NCBI GenBank assembly: GCA_030159075.1
Contig: BROG01000293.1
Span: forward strand, 737,501 to 801,500
DNA length: 64,000 nt
Direction of reading: 5' to 3'
Source of the DNA: Atrina japonica
Taxonomy: Eukaryota > Mollusca > Bivalvia > Pterioida > Pinnidae
Below are positions 52,801 to 63,782 of the stretch, piece by piece (position 1 is the stretch's first letter; each line of letters opens with the position of its first letter). The notes under the pieces are model-generated. The model saw only the letters and a program-made list of their open reading frames with translations, was not told the origin of the DNA and made no database searches. The position numbers and the translations under genes are program-made.

Positions 52801-53628
52801 AATAATTTTGCGGCGATTTCGGGATAATGCTGTCGGAATAAAGAATTTATTGGCGATGGAGTTTATAGATTTCTTATCATATCGATGGCGGATTATCGTA
52901 ATACTCTCAGTGAAAAAAAAATGTCGGAATACTTGAAACATGCAACATATTTAGATTCAGGGGATACGGGTTTGGTTGTCAGACTGACTCGTTGCCGCGA
53001 ATTTCTCTGAAAATGAATGTTTTGACATGAATTTAAGTGCCATAATGATAGCTTATAAAATATTTCTATAAATCGAATGTACATACATTTATTTTATTAT
53101 TCTTTTTTTGAACCCGTAGCGATTGTTTCTCAGTTCCTTTGAGAAAAATAATCGTTGTGCAATTAGGCCCTACTGAATCAAAATTAAGAAAAGAAGCGAT
53201 ATATTTATTATAAAGACTAGGACTACAAAAGCTTGCTTATACAACCGTGTGCTAATACATTCATAGCATGCTTATTTCATTTTTTTTCTACAAATGTAAA
53301 TGATTATTTATAAATCTAAACCAAAACCTTTATCAGAACAGGATGAAAAGATTACCTAGGCCATATCTTCCTTAATGTGTTTGTCGTTTGCGTGTTTTGC
53401 TTTTTAAACTTCAACCCATATTTACTCAGCATTACAGCAAGCCTATCATTATCCTTTTATATAGTTTTAAAATAATAATAATAAAACATACATTATGCTT
53501 ACGTTCAGACCCATATCCTATTAAACTAGATCTAGTAAGTCTTCATCTTAAAATATATTTTAAGGAACCAGTAGACACTACAGCAATCATAACGCCTGTA
53601 CCAAAATGTAAAGCCGTTCGACAATAAA
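49807..53628. other. 3.8-kb block specific to duplication copy 2
   Basis: Absent from copy 1, where about 170 bases of LINE sequence stand instead. It contains a hairpin at 50920-51080, and a short direct repeat around 51395-51515 (TTGTAAATTTTGnATTTAC, TACAACATGAC). An imperfect inverted stretch occurs at 52370-52620 with ATCGGGTAATTTCGGCAC and AAGTGCCGAAAATACCCGA. The frame 50596-50823 (75 codons) is unrecognised. I see no terminal inverted repeats or target duplication at the edges, so mechanism is open. Confidence 0.5.
50920..51080. repeat. Hairpin element, family member 2
   Basis: TGTCATTTACTAAATTTTAA and GAGTACAGGACAAT are inverted as TCCTGCACTC and AATTGGGAAATG. One arm is partly duplicated (two copies of CACTCATTTATTTA). 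Related to 29660-29785. Confidence 0.65.
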
Positions 53629-53760
53629 TTTCAAAGACATTTTTGATATTCAAACAAACTTTTTAGAATATAATGGTGTTATCAATAATGAGGTATTTTA
53701 GACACACAAAACATGACAAAACGTATGGCCCTTTGATTCCAAATTCTTTAAAATATTTTT
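53629..53760 (+). mobile_element. LINE fragment, right part (split)
   Basis: Resumes at the codons for NFKDIFDIQTNFLEY and continues collinear with 21.12-21.26 kb. Confidence 0.65.
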
Positions 53761-54334
53761 TTTACTCCAAAACACCATATTTGATAATAATGGTTGTTGA
53801 ATGGGTCAATACTTGTCATTTCAGATAAGTACTTTTATTGCAAAAAGTGGTAATAACTGTTAATTGTTAATAATTTGTTAATTTTCAATGGTTTTTACCC
53901 CAAAACTCCTAAACGTCCCAACGGCCAGAGTGCTAACATGTCTCACTTTGTTGCTTTTTTGATAAACTTTCAGAAAATTATAACCTAAAACATTCCTCCT
54001 GGAAAAGGGGGGGGGGAACACATTATAGGCAGGGGACTACAAAAGACGATCGCAATAGGTCACCCCGAGTCTTTGGCAGATCAATGTTACTTTCTTTTAT
54101 CAAATAGTATAATACATAACACAGTTGCTGAAATTTGATTACCTTACAAATCTGTGTTAAATACTGCTACCTAAACCTTGATGAAATGCATCTAATTATT
54201 GCTTTTGATACTCCGATGTATGTATATGTGTAGCTAATAAAGGATATCAAAGTGATAAATGATTTATTTTTTATTATAATATGGTATTGTGAAATCCTAG
54301 AACAAGCGTTATAAAACAATACAAAATTGAGTTA

Positions 54335-54755
54335 GCATGCCAGGGTATTCAACATATGAACATTTCATATGCAGAGGTAAACTACTCACTCACAAATTAT
54401 TGACACAGGATATCGAAAACCGCGTTTGTTGTCAACGTTCCGCAAATTTTACGGTCGGTATAATAGTCTTCTTTGCGACTACTCTGTTTCACTGGGTGAA
54501 ATGAGTTAACTGTTCGATGGCGGTTGTTGAGACGTCTGTACCAATTGTGACGAGGATTCGTTCCTCACGTGTTTCATTTTGATTTGACTATGGACTCATG
54601 GCAGGTGTGAACGGTCGACAGGGGATGCTTAATCCTCCATGGCACCCGATCCCACCTCTTGATTTCAAGAGGTCCGTGTTTGTCCATTTTTTACCAGTAA
54701 TGTACCTATATCTTGGACATCCTAGTGATTTATACCTTGGTATCTCAGACTTTTT
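54335..54755 (+). mobile_element. PLE-1, 3' fragment (sense orientation)
   Basis: Counterpart of 21785-22155. It keeps parts of the tail that copy 1 has lost (GGTCGACAGGGGATGCTTAA through CACCTCTTGATTTCAAGAGG). The coding part is frameshifted. Confidence 0.8.
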
Positions 54756-54786
54756 ATATATAAAGTTTATGCATTAATTTCTAGAC

Positions 54787-54828
54787 AGACGGTTAGACGG
54801 ACAGACAGACAGACAGGTAGATAGATAA

Positions 54829-54864
<36 letters not shown>

Positions 54865-54873
54865 ATAGATAGG
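54787..54873. repeat. GACA/GATA tetranucleotide repeat
   Basis: Longer counterpart of 22188-22253. Confidence 0.95.
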
Positions 54874-55143
54874 TACTTTAATTTCATTTTCTTTTATAAC
54901 AGTTCAATAAATCATGCGGAAACGTTAGCTGCCCTCATCCATCACGATGTTCTCGCCTTGTCAGCGGAGAATACAGATGCATGCTAAGTATAATTTATCT
55001 ATATTTTTCATGATTTAATTTTTGTTTTCGTCCCTCGAAACTTTTCTCAATCTTAAAGTGCCATAAATATGATCAAAACTGACTGAATATGCTAGTACGA
55101 TGAATAAGTTCATGAACTTGTGACATTTTTTTTCATTTCTAAG

Positions 55144-55144
<1 letters not shown>

Positions 55145-55231
<87 letters not shown>
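55145..55231. repeat. (CA)n then (TA)n microsatellite
   Basis: 40 bases of CA followed by an interrupted TA run. Copy 1 has only TA here. Confidence 0.95.
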
Positions 55232-55599
55232 CTTCACAAAATGTCTGAAATAGATTAAATTCAACTGTTCTATCAGAAAGTATGTTTATTTATTTCACGT
55301 CATCTTAACCTTAAATCTGAAATATTTGAAGCAGCATATGGAAAAAACTAGCAATGTAGTATAATCTGACGTTTCCATTAACCAAATGTAGCTTTGTGAG
55401 TCAAAACGGGAATTTTATACCAATATAGAATATATCTCAGCAAACAGTAAAATAGTCACATTAAGTTTAATTTGGTAAGAACGATCCAGTTTTTTCGCTT
55501 CTAATGCTACGCTCCTGGAGAGGACATAGTTAAATTATATGTTAAAACATGCCAGATCTTAGCTTGAATATATACTGTATATTTTGGATATCGTTTCAG

Positions 55600-56343
55600 C
55601 TTGTCCATTCGGTACTCAGTATTTCAACGGTTCATGTGTGTGTCCAGTCGGAAAATATCACAAGGATATCAATCATTTTGGAGGACACAATTGTTTAGAT
55701 TGTCCGTCCGGATCCTATCAGGATGAAGCAGGGCAACTTCAATGCAAACAATGTAATATTGGGCATTACCAAGACAACGCTGGGATGATGAATTGTACAG
55801 AATGTCCGATCGGAAAGTATGCCAATACAACAGGACAAGAACAGTGTACATTTTGTCCTTCTGGCTCTTTTCAGAATCTACGTGGTATGTCCGACTGCAT
55901 TTTATGTTCAGTTGGACATTACCAAAATGAAGAAGGAATGACCAGCTGTAAACCATGTCCGATTGGTCAATGCCAAAATAAAACAGGGGCAAGTTATTGT
56001 CTCAATTGTCCACCTGGCTATTTTCAATCACAAAGTGGAAAAACGGAATGTGTACCTTGTGAAGCCGGACATTTCCAAGATTCAAGTGGCATGGGTAGCT
56101 GTAAACCATGTTTGGTTGGTCATTTTCAAAACGCATCAAGTTCTACCAGCTGTATACCTTGCTCCTTAGGTCAATACCAAAATTCTACAGGTAAAACCTA
56201 CTGTATATCCTGTGAAGCCGGATATTATCAGGATCTTCAAGGCATGGACAGTTGTAAATTTTGTCAGGCTGGCCATTATCAGGACAAAGTTGGTGCTACT
56301 GGCTGTTTACCTTGCTCACAAGGAAAATATCAAGCTGTTACAG
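55600..56343 (+). CDS. Large exon of GCC2/GCC3-type cysteine-repeat protein, copy 2
   Basis: 744 bases (248 codons), phase 1 at both ends, with the same acceptor (ATATCGTTTCAG) and donor (ACAG/GTACGTG) as copy 1. It has 12 full 17-residue units plus the start of another. Compared with copy 1 it lacks exactly 51 codons, one block of three units. Visible replacements are few: INHFGG for INYFGG, SGSFQN for SGFFQN, HYQNEEG for HYQKEEG, and GQCQNKTG for GQYQNKTG, which adds an unpaired cysteine in place of the conserved aromatic residue. The frame is fully open, so this copy may be expressed. Extracellular role as for copy 1. Confidence 0.88.
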
Positions 56344-56723
56344 GTACGTGTCACACTACAAATGGTTAAAAACACACATACATTCTATAACACACATCTG
56401 TACACAAACGTACACTATAAACAGTGTCGTTGTTTTGACGTATACGTGGATATGGTGCAGTTACACTTTCTTTAACTTAATTGCTATCATTTCTCAATAT
56501 TGAATGTATAGGCGGGAAGCACAGATAACGTGGCGATTACAAAATCCATGGCTCTATTCATGAAGGTAAGCATATAGCAAAGGGACATTTCAAGAATTCG
56601 AAGTTGCCACTTAGTAGCAGAGGTGCTTCCTCTACAGATTAATTAATGCATCATTTATAAGAATACATACTTGAAACGCCTAGTGGACCCTTGGTTTTAG
56701 AAACTCCTTCAATTCCTGTATTG

Positions 56724-56725
<2 letters not shown>

Positions 56726-56766
<41 letters not shown>

Positions 56767-56804
56767 GTGTGTGTGTGTGTGTGTGTGTGTGTAAGTGTGT
56801 GTGC
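56726..56804. repeat. (GT)n microsatellite, copy-2 specific
   Basis: About 80 bases of GT in the intron. Copy 1 has only GATGTATGTGTATGCC at this point (about 24306). Confidence 0.95.
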
Positions 56805-56854
56805 CTAATCTTGAATTATGATGATGGTTTCCAGTGTTACAGTAACATTTGAAT

Positions 56855-57025
56855 TTTTGAACTTTTGAGTGGCCTCACTTAACAACTTTCACTCATATTG
56901 TGCGCCCAGTTTTAATGGTGGAAGAGAGAACCCAGCGGTACTCGAATCTGTGCTGACTAGAAGTGAGAGACTTCATGATTTAGAGTACTATGCTTTACTC
57001 ACATGGTCACGGATGCTCCCTCAAG
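56855..57025 (-). mobile_element. SINE-2, internally deleted, intronic
   Basis: Counterpart of 24360-24600 without the segment around CCCGGG..CACTGGGACATCC (roughly 70 bases). Head with GTGCTCTAAATC-like and GATTCGAGTACC-like sequence remains on the - strand. Confidence 0.5.
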
Positions 57026-57146
57026 TGTCAAAGGTGTACTAGAAAAGTGAATTATGTGTTATGAAGCATACGTAGGAAACTGTTCATACATAGATACTTA
57101 ATGATACTGCATGATTGTATCTCAGCTATTTTATCTAATATTCAAG

Positions 57147-57352
57147 GTTCAAATACCTGTATCGAATGCAGTGCAGGATATTATCAACCAAATACTGGAC
57201 AAGTTACTTGCGTTCCGTGTGGCACTGGGGAATACCAGCCATCTACGGGTCAGATATCCTGTGAGCTATGTCCTGTGGGAACCTACAATCTTAGTTCTGC
57301 AGCCAACAACGGAACCACCAGATTAACAAAGGGATCAACCACGTGTCCCTAG
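57147..57352 (+). CDS. Last exon of GCC2/GCC3 protein, copy 2
   Basis: Follows the acceptor ATCTAATATTCAAG in phase 1 and ends at TAG (57350-57352). As in copy 1, splicing restores the unit CSQGKYQAVTGSNTCIE. Units CSAGYYQPN.., CGTGEYQPS.. and CPVGTYNLS.. follow. A 21-base in-frame deletion removes the residues TQCMVCS of copy 1 and with them two cysteines. The exon keeps VTCVPCG where copy 1 has VFCFACV, so copy 2 looks closer to the family consensus at that point. No membrane anchor. Confidence 0.87.
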
Positions 57353-57638
57353 GAAAATGAATATTGGAATATATATATACTTACGCAGCCTTTGTTTGAT
57401 ATAATATGTCCATATATCATAAGGTCAAACAAAAAACTGTAAATTTTATATCTGTAGGACTGTCGTCTTTGTAAGGTTTTCTAACATGTATCATAAATAT
57501 ACAACATTCAATATCTAAAAGTATTTTATAGGGCTACACATTTTATTGCTTTACAATAAATATCACAATACTGACTTCATTAATCCGTGATAGATTTATA
57601 CTGTGATCACCTAAGGCTTATATACCACTTTATATATA

Positions 57639-57724
<86 letters not shown>

Positions 57725-58694
57725 GTCTTCACACTTCCAGTTTAAGCCATTGATTATTTCAGATTATAGCAGGGGCGCGCGTACACACACATACATGTCA
57801 GATTTCATAAGTGCTAGAATTACATGGACGGAAATACTGAAATTGATTAAATTAATGACATTAATTATGCATGAATATGGTATTTTGTGCAATATTACAT
57901 GAAACTGATACTTATTCAAAGAAAATGATCTATTTTGTCACTGTGTTTTACTGTTTATGCAACAATGGCGCTCCAAATAGGACGGAATGAATGCCCTTCA
58001 AATCGGATGTCCTTTTTTCAGACGTTGAAAAATACCTATGATTTAAAACAGAATGATTTTTTTCAAGAATCTATCCAAAATTGATTTAAAAAGACTGCCT
58101 CACATGTTTTTATTTCTTTTATTAGTACTTTCCCGTGTACATTTGATAAGTCTAAGAATATTTGGAACCGCTAAATAATGACGTCATAGTAAGCAAAGGT
58201 CTAAATCCAGTGCGGCGATTGACATTTTAATATTGTAAACGCCCATTTGTATTATGTAAAGTTTTAAATGAAGATTATTTTAAAAGTCAACAACTCCAGT
58301 AAGATAGTAGACATTCATTCAGCCCAATGATTCAAAGTTTAAAATTTAAGTTAGGTTTTCCTATTTTCGAAATGAGCTGCATGGACAGTAGTCACTTCAC
58401 CACCTCATTGATATTAAGCATATTAACACCTAGTGACATCGGTACTATAAAACCGAATTAAGTTTTTAGAGATATTTTATTGCCATATTTTAACAATAAT
58501 TAATCACTACAAATATTTCCTGGCGTTTAACATATACACAATCTATCATTCACACTCTCACACACTGACTGATTTGTATAGACAAACAATAATGATACCA
58601 AAACACGACGTGTTACAGTGTATGAATACGCTTATTCAAATTCAAATTACAGTTTTGAAATTTCATCTTACTTCAAATTCTAACGCGTTGTTGA

Positions 58695-58696
<2 letters not shown>
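57353..58696. other. Downstream flank, with (TA)n at 57633-57722
   Basis: Similarity to copy 1 stops at about 57378, at a TA tract. A pure TA microsatellite fills 57633-57722. AATAAA occurs near 57556, a possible polyadenylation signal about 200 bases after the stop. Otherwise nothing is recognised. Confidence 0.5.

Positions 58697-58782
<86 letters not shown>
58697..58782. repeat. (TA)n microsatellite
   Basis: About 86 bases of TA, next to the LINE 3' end. Confidence 0.95.
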
Positions 58783-58787
<5 letters not shown>

Positions 58788-58819
58788 AGAAGAATGATAA
58801 TGAGGCTCTTTATGTTAGA

Positions 58820-60620
58820 CATCTCCTAATAGCCAAAGATAATGTTTCTGGAAGTAAGTACTGAAATTTGTTGTGACTTCTCACTCTTCCCCTCTTTCAA
58901 ACTTAACCACAGTTTACTCGTTAATCTACAATCCCAATGATTATGTTTTTCTTGCCTACAGAAAGCATACAAATCTGATTCAATATATCTAATTTTATTT
59001 AAGTATGAGTTTGTTGCTAGTATTCTGTTTGTTAATCTACATGTATATTGTAACCAATGGAATTTCAAGTGCTGCTTTAGTCACACTAAATGAAATAATG
59101 TAAGTGTTTTGCTGCCACTAATTCCAGTCTACATTTAAGTTCAGAATATCTTCCAATTTAAGTTTTTGGTTTTTCTTTTCTTGCTGAAATAAAGTGATTA
59201 CAGATATTTTTACAGTCTTTAGTATTTGACAAAATCACATTTAGGTATTTTGGAATTATAGGCCTTTGGACAAAATTGTAATCCTGAGTAATTTCAGAAT
59301 TATTTTTCATGAAACATTTCATTTGTCTAATAATGCTTATATAAGTAAGGAAATCAACATTTTAATAAAAATTTTCATTAAAATTTTCAACATTTAAAAA
59401 ATTCAAAATATTCACATTAATGAATGATATTCCCAGATGAAACCAATTGGCAATGAAAATTTCCTTTCTACGCAATTTCAGAAAATCATTATACCAATCA
59501 TTGTAACTAAAATGTTTTCCTTTACAGTATTTCTACAATCCAGTAAAGATTCAAAAACATATTTCCAAAAAGAATTTATGTATTTTAAATTTCTCTTAAT
59601 TTGGTTACAACTCAAAATATGTTAAAAATGAGAATGAATCTGTAACATTTGCGACGGGTGTGGCATACCAGCAGAGGACGCTGACTCCTTCCGGACACCT
59701 GATCCCACTCCTTATGGAATTCGCAATAGTTCTTCATGTTGAAACCATTTTCACATCTAGTTCATCGTGTTGGTATTATGTTTGTAATATTTAGTTCTCA
59801 TGGACTTAAGCATTTAAATCTCTACATATATTTTTTCTACGTATCGTATCAACTCCATATATATTTGAGGAATATTGTGTTTCATTCAGAAATTATTTTT
59901 GGATTAATGTTTGGTAATGCCATAAACAAATGCATTAACTTTGGTTTAGCAGAATTTTAACAACTGAGTTTAAACAACAGATATATTTCGTTTAGACCAA
60001 CAAACAATCAGTTCTCTTATATAATCTACTTTGTCTTTGTAATTTAAGAGAAGAGGTTTTTCAGAACCGTCCAAAAAAACAAAAGAGTTGTGTTGTCTGC
60101 ATATTAAATAAGCTTATATACTTTATTAAATAGACTGGATCCGCTTCCATTTAAAAAAATCTTAAAAGATACCATATTGAATTACGCATAATTTTATGTC
60201 TGATGGAGTTACCTTAATAGGTTAAAACAGGAAAAACCTTAATATTTTTAGAATGAATTTGCAAGAGATTGAAACAAAAGCCTTTTCAAGATCATGGAGA
60301 ATTATCATAACTGGCTGCTTCAAAATTTCTGTTAGGTATATAATATCATACATTAGTCGCATGTTTTCTACTATATATCTACCCGAGAGAAAACTCTTTT
60401 GATTTTCAATTATAAGATTAGTCAGAACTGACTTCAGTCAAGTTACAATAATGACAGAGAAAAATTATTTGTTGAATTTAGGACGGATATAGATCGCCGA
60501 TTTTTAGAAACTCGCGAAGTTTGTTTCTGTTTGGCAAAATAGAAATCATACCTTTTCTAATGCTACAATTATAAGATCTAACAATAAAATCACCAAAGTC
60601 TGTCATGAAAAAAAAAAATT
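58820..60620 (-). mobile_element. Decayed LINE (L1/Tx1-like), RT core to C-terminus
   Basis: On the - strand, 60.42-60.26 kb gives RT-core residues ENQKSFLSGRYIVENMRLMY and IILHDLEKAFVSISCKFILK. 59.64-59.40 kb gives the region with WKYVFESLLDC. 59.07-58.83 kb gives the C-terminal zinc-knuckle-like part (FHWLQYTCRLTNRILATNSY, YAFCRQEKHNHWDCRL, SKLWLSLKEG). Many stops and frameshifts mean no activity. The family looks related to the LINE piece at 20.65 kb. A PLE-2 tail is inserted at 59645. Confidence 0.7.
59645..59760 (+). mobile_element. PLE-2 tail inserted into the LINE
   Basis: ATTTGCGACGGGTGTGGCAT, CTGACTCCTTCCGGACACCT and TTCTTCATGTTGA match 15.5-15.6 kb. It interrupts the LINE remnant, in the opposite orientation. 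Confidence 0.75.
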
Positions 60621-60772
60621 AAAAACGTAGCTTGAAAGCCTGTCGTACCTTGAGCTGTATCATTTTTAATCAGTTTTTAAACTTTGAAGAACGCCAGAAG
60701 CAGGAACAGGTGAATGAAGTTTTGTTTCTTATCATTTGTAGGTTAAGGTACCACAAAGTCACTGAATATAAA

Positions 60773-62690
60773 AAATCTCAGATACCAAAGTATAAATCTT
60801 TAGGATGTTCAGGATATAAATACAAATCTGGTAAAAATGAACAGACACGGACCTCTGGAAACCAAGGGGGCGTAAACATTCCCTGTCGACCGGTCACATC
60901 CACCTTGAATCCACGGTAAAGTCCAAATGAAATACGTGAGGAACAAATCCTCGTCACAATTGGTACAGACGTCTCAACAACCGCCAACGAAAAGGCAACT
61001 CAACATTTCACTTAGTGAAACAGTGTAATCGCTAACAAGACCATTTTACGCTGACATCAAACGCGGTTTTCGATATCCCTGTCTCAATTATTTGTCAATG
61101 AGTAGTTTACATCGGTATATGAAATGTCCATATGTTGTCCACGCCCTGGCATATCGGATCATTGTGAAATATAAACTCCATATGCGAGTGACTGTGGTAT
61201 ATTACTACTTAAATGTGAAAAATTTACGATGGGAAAGCCGAAATTCTCGCGTGTGTCGTATAGCTTAGTTGCCAATTTCCTGTTAGTGTATATAGTAAGT
61301 AAAATGTCTAAGTATGAAGTGTGTGTTCTTGATTCTGTTGTACCTTTAAAGCGATATAAGATCTTCTTTTCGAAGTAATTTGTTTTATTAGAATTTAAGT
61401 TTTCCCGTACTTTAAAAAATTCAGCTGTATTTCAGTGACCTTTCAGATAAACTCGTTCGCAATATCAAATGTACTTCGTAATTTACTCACGGGATCTCGG
61501 TCCTTTACGCGCTCGGACTATGTTAAAGTCGGCCGATTTTCGTGTGTTATGTATTTATTTCTAAAAAAAAAAAACAGGACATGATTTTTATTGGAAAGTG
61601 CATGTATTATGTAAAATATATGCTTTCAACGCTTTTTTAAATACCTGAAGAAAATTGGATGAATATATGAATAAATATATCAGGTCACAAAAAGAATTTT
61701 TTCCGATCTTTAATGTTACCCTGAATGCTGACGTTGACAAAATCAAACAATATAACTGAAAAGTATGCGTACCTCATGTTTAACAATCGTGCCGCCATGT
61801 CCGGTGGAGTCGGGCAGTTCATGATCATATGTGTCAAGAATGATAAAGGCGAGAATGCGATGGGACGAGTTAAAAATGGATCGAGATCACCCGATATACC
61901 CGGCACGTGGACAATTTCAGAAACGAATGTTTTGAAAAATACCAACTTTGTCTGATTTAGGTATGAAATGATGATACGCGAAAATAAACGCAAAAGGTAA
62001 TAAGAATAGAATGTACAATAACTGCAAATAGCACGTATTTATTGGTCACTCGGTAATCTTGGTAAAAAATCACCGAAAGTTAATTTTCAATGCTCAAAGT
62101 ATGGCGGACAAAAATAACTGATATTACGGGTTACGTTTGGCAAAATTGTTGCAATTTTACACATGCATTTGTTATTCTAACCACTAGATGGTCTCTTTTG
62201 AATATATTTGAGATAGAATATTACATAAAATGAACATGTAAAATTTATCACCCATGACAGCTTATATCGCTTTAATTTCTAGTTGGCTGGGATATATCGC
62301 ATCGACATATGTATAAAAAATGTCATTATTAATTGACAAAACGTCGTCCATATATCTTTATGTGAAATTAAAGGACACTGCTAGCTTTTTCTTCTTTTGA
62401 TTCACCAGTTTCTGAATGAAGTTTGCTTCGTATGAATAAAGGAACATGTCGGCCAATAAAGGGACACAATTGGTTCCCATAGGAATGTCGACAGTTTGTT
62501 GAAAGACCACGTCTCCGAATATTACAAATATATTGTCTATTAGAAATTCCAGCATCTTTTTTGTATCAACTTCAGTGTATTTATGTATACAATCAGAGTG
62601 ATGTTGATAAGCACTCACTAGATATTTAAACTTTCGGGTACCACCTTTAGTGAAAAAAACAATTGTCTATGATGCTGAAAAGTGATTTTT
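60773..62690 (-). mobile_element. PLE-1 retroelement copy F, 3' half, interrupted
   Basis: 60773-61349 is the tail and RT C-terminal region. After a 922-base foreign insert the RT resumes at 62276 and continues to about 62690. The frame 62358-62618 encodes YTEVDTKKMLEFLIDNIFV, FQQTVDIPMGTNCVPLLAD and NQKKKKLAVSFNFT; a frameshift near 62618 breaks it further up. The 5' remainder is at 63520-63715. Confidence 0.78.
61350..62271. mobile_element. 922-bp TTAA-flanked element with 11-bp inverted ends
   Basis: Starts AGCGATATAAG and ends CTTATATCGCT, perfect inverted termini, flanked by TTAA at 61346-61349 and 62272-62275. The empty site is visible in PLE-1 copy C (TCTTTAATTTCTAG near 33670), so insertion duplicated TTAA. 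This target is typical of piggyBac and of Sola3 elements, but the termini do not start with the CCC common in piggyBac. It encodes no transposase. Frames inside (61685-61993 -, 61725-61955 +) are unrecognised. Non-autonomous. Confidence 0.88.
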
Positions 62691-63070
62691 TTTTTGTCAA
62701 CATGTCCATGATTTAATATACTTTTAAGATATTTATTTGTCCAGAAAGTGCAAGCCATAGTTTGTCCCAAGTGATTTTTGTCTGTTGATTTTGGCTGATT
62801 AAAGTAAAATGGTTGATACCTACCACTTAAATTTAGCGTAGCGGTATCGTATACATACTTCATTAATTATCCATGTCCATGACAAATAAAAATTAATCCG
62901 TATTGTACTAGATATTCGCACATAAAATTATCCCGTGGGATTTTTACGTATGTAATGGCGGCCATCTTTCGAAGTTTCAGAGCGGAAGTAAAAGAAAGAT
63001 AACGTTTATTGATCATACTTACTTAGCCTGGCTCACTGATCTGTTAATACACGATCACCGATTCATTAAT

Positions 63071-63155
<85 letters not shown>

Positions 63156-63519
63156 GAGTTATTCCCCTTCATATAACTCTTGTCAAGAGAGGCACGAGAA
63201 TATTAATGATTACTCATATGACCCAATTATTTGACATCACATGGATAACATAGAGATTACCATAGGAAGAGTATTTACAAAAATTGAAGCGACCAAACAA
63301 AGAAAAAAGTATGTAGAAAAGATATAGGATAATTTTTTTTCTTTTTAAATTATATCCGTTAAATATTTTTATTTTGACGATTGATTGCTTTACAAATTGA
63401 TTTTGAAATTCATGACCTAATACGGGACAGACTATAGTATCTGTTGGTTTGAAAGCAGAAGTCACCTTTGATCTCTACCGTCCGATATTGCTCTGTGTCC
63501 GCTCCGGTTCTTAGTCTCT
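62691..63519. other. Insert between the halves of PLE-1 copy F, with (TA)n
   Basis: About 830 bases stand where copy C has about 260 bases of RT sequence. A TA microsatellite occupies 63077-63152. No terminal repeats, gene or known element recognised. Confidence 0.45.
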
Positions 63520-63715
63520 GAAGGCCCGACGTGGCTATGTACCTATGCTTATATGGGGTTTTCTGAGGTTTAAGTTTCCAATATAAATATGCTAGCTCAA
63601 AATCATTATCGGTTGTAGGTACATCCAAAGAACGTAAAACGGACACGTGATTTTGAAAGATCTCGTCCTTTGAATGTGGGCTACGTGTGTATGTAGAATT
63701 ACCAGCTGTGTTCAC
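63520..63715 (-). mobile_element. PLE-1 copy F, RT N-terminal piece
   Basis: Encodes STYTRSPHSKDEIFQNHVSV, FELAYLYWKLKPQKTPYKHR and stops matching after RYIA. At its 5' edge it shows the STYTRS sequence present in copy A and deleted in copy C. Confidence 0.75.
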
Positions 63716-63782
63716 TGAAACGTTACCTTCAGCTAATAAGGATCGTGCGGCAGTCTTTAAAGTTGGGAAAGGTTAGGCATAT

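Larger units (their letters stand above)
44050..57378 (+). repeat. Segmental duplication, copy 2
   Basis: Same-orientation counterpart of 13210-25064. It carries sequence absent from copy 1: a PLE-1 tail plus extra PAN exon (44.73-45.35 kb), a ~130-base insert at 49.22-49.36 kb, a 3.8-kb block inside a LINE fragment (49.81-53.63 kb) and a GT microsatellite at 56.73 kb. It lacks the SINE, PLE-2 piece and full PLE-1 insertion of copy 1. 44050-44733 matches the non-coding left part of copy 1. Confidence 0.85.
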
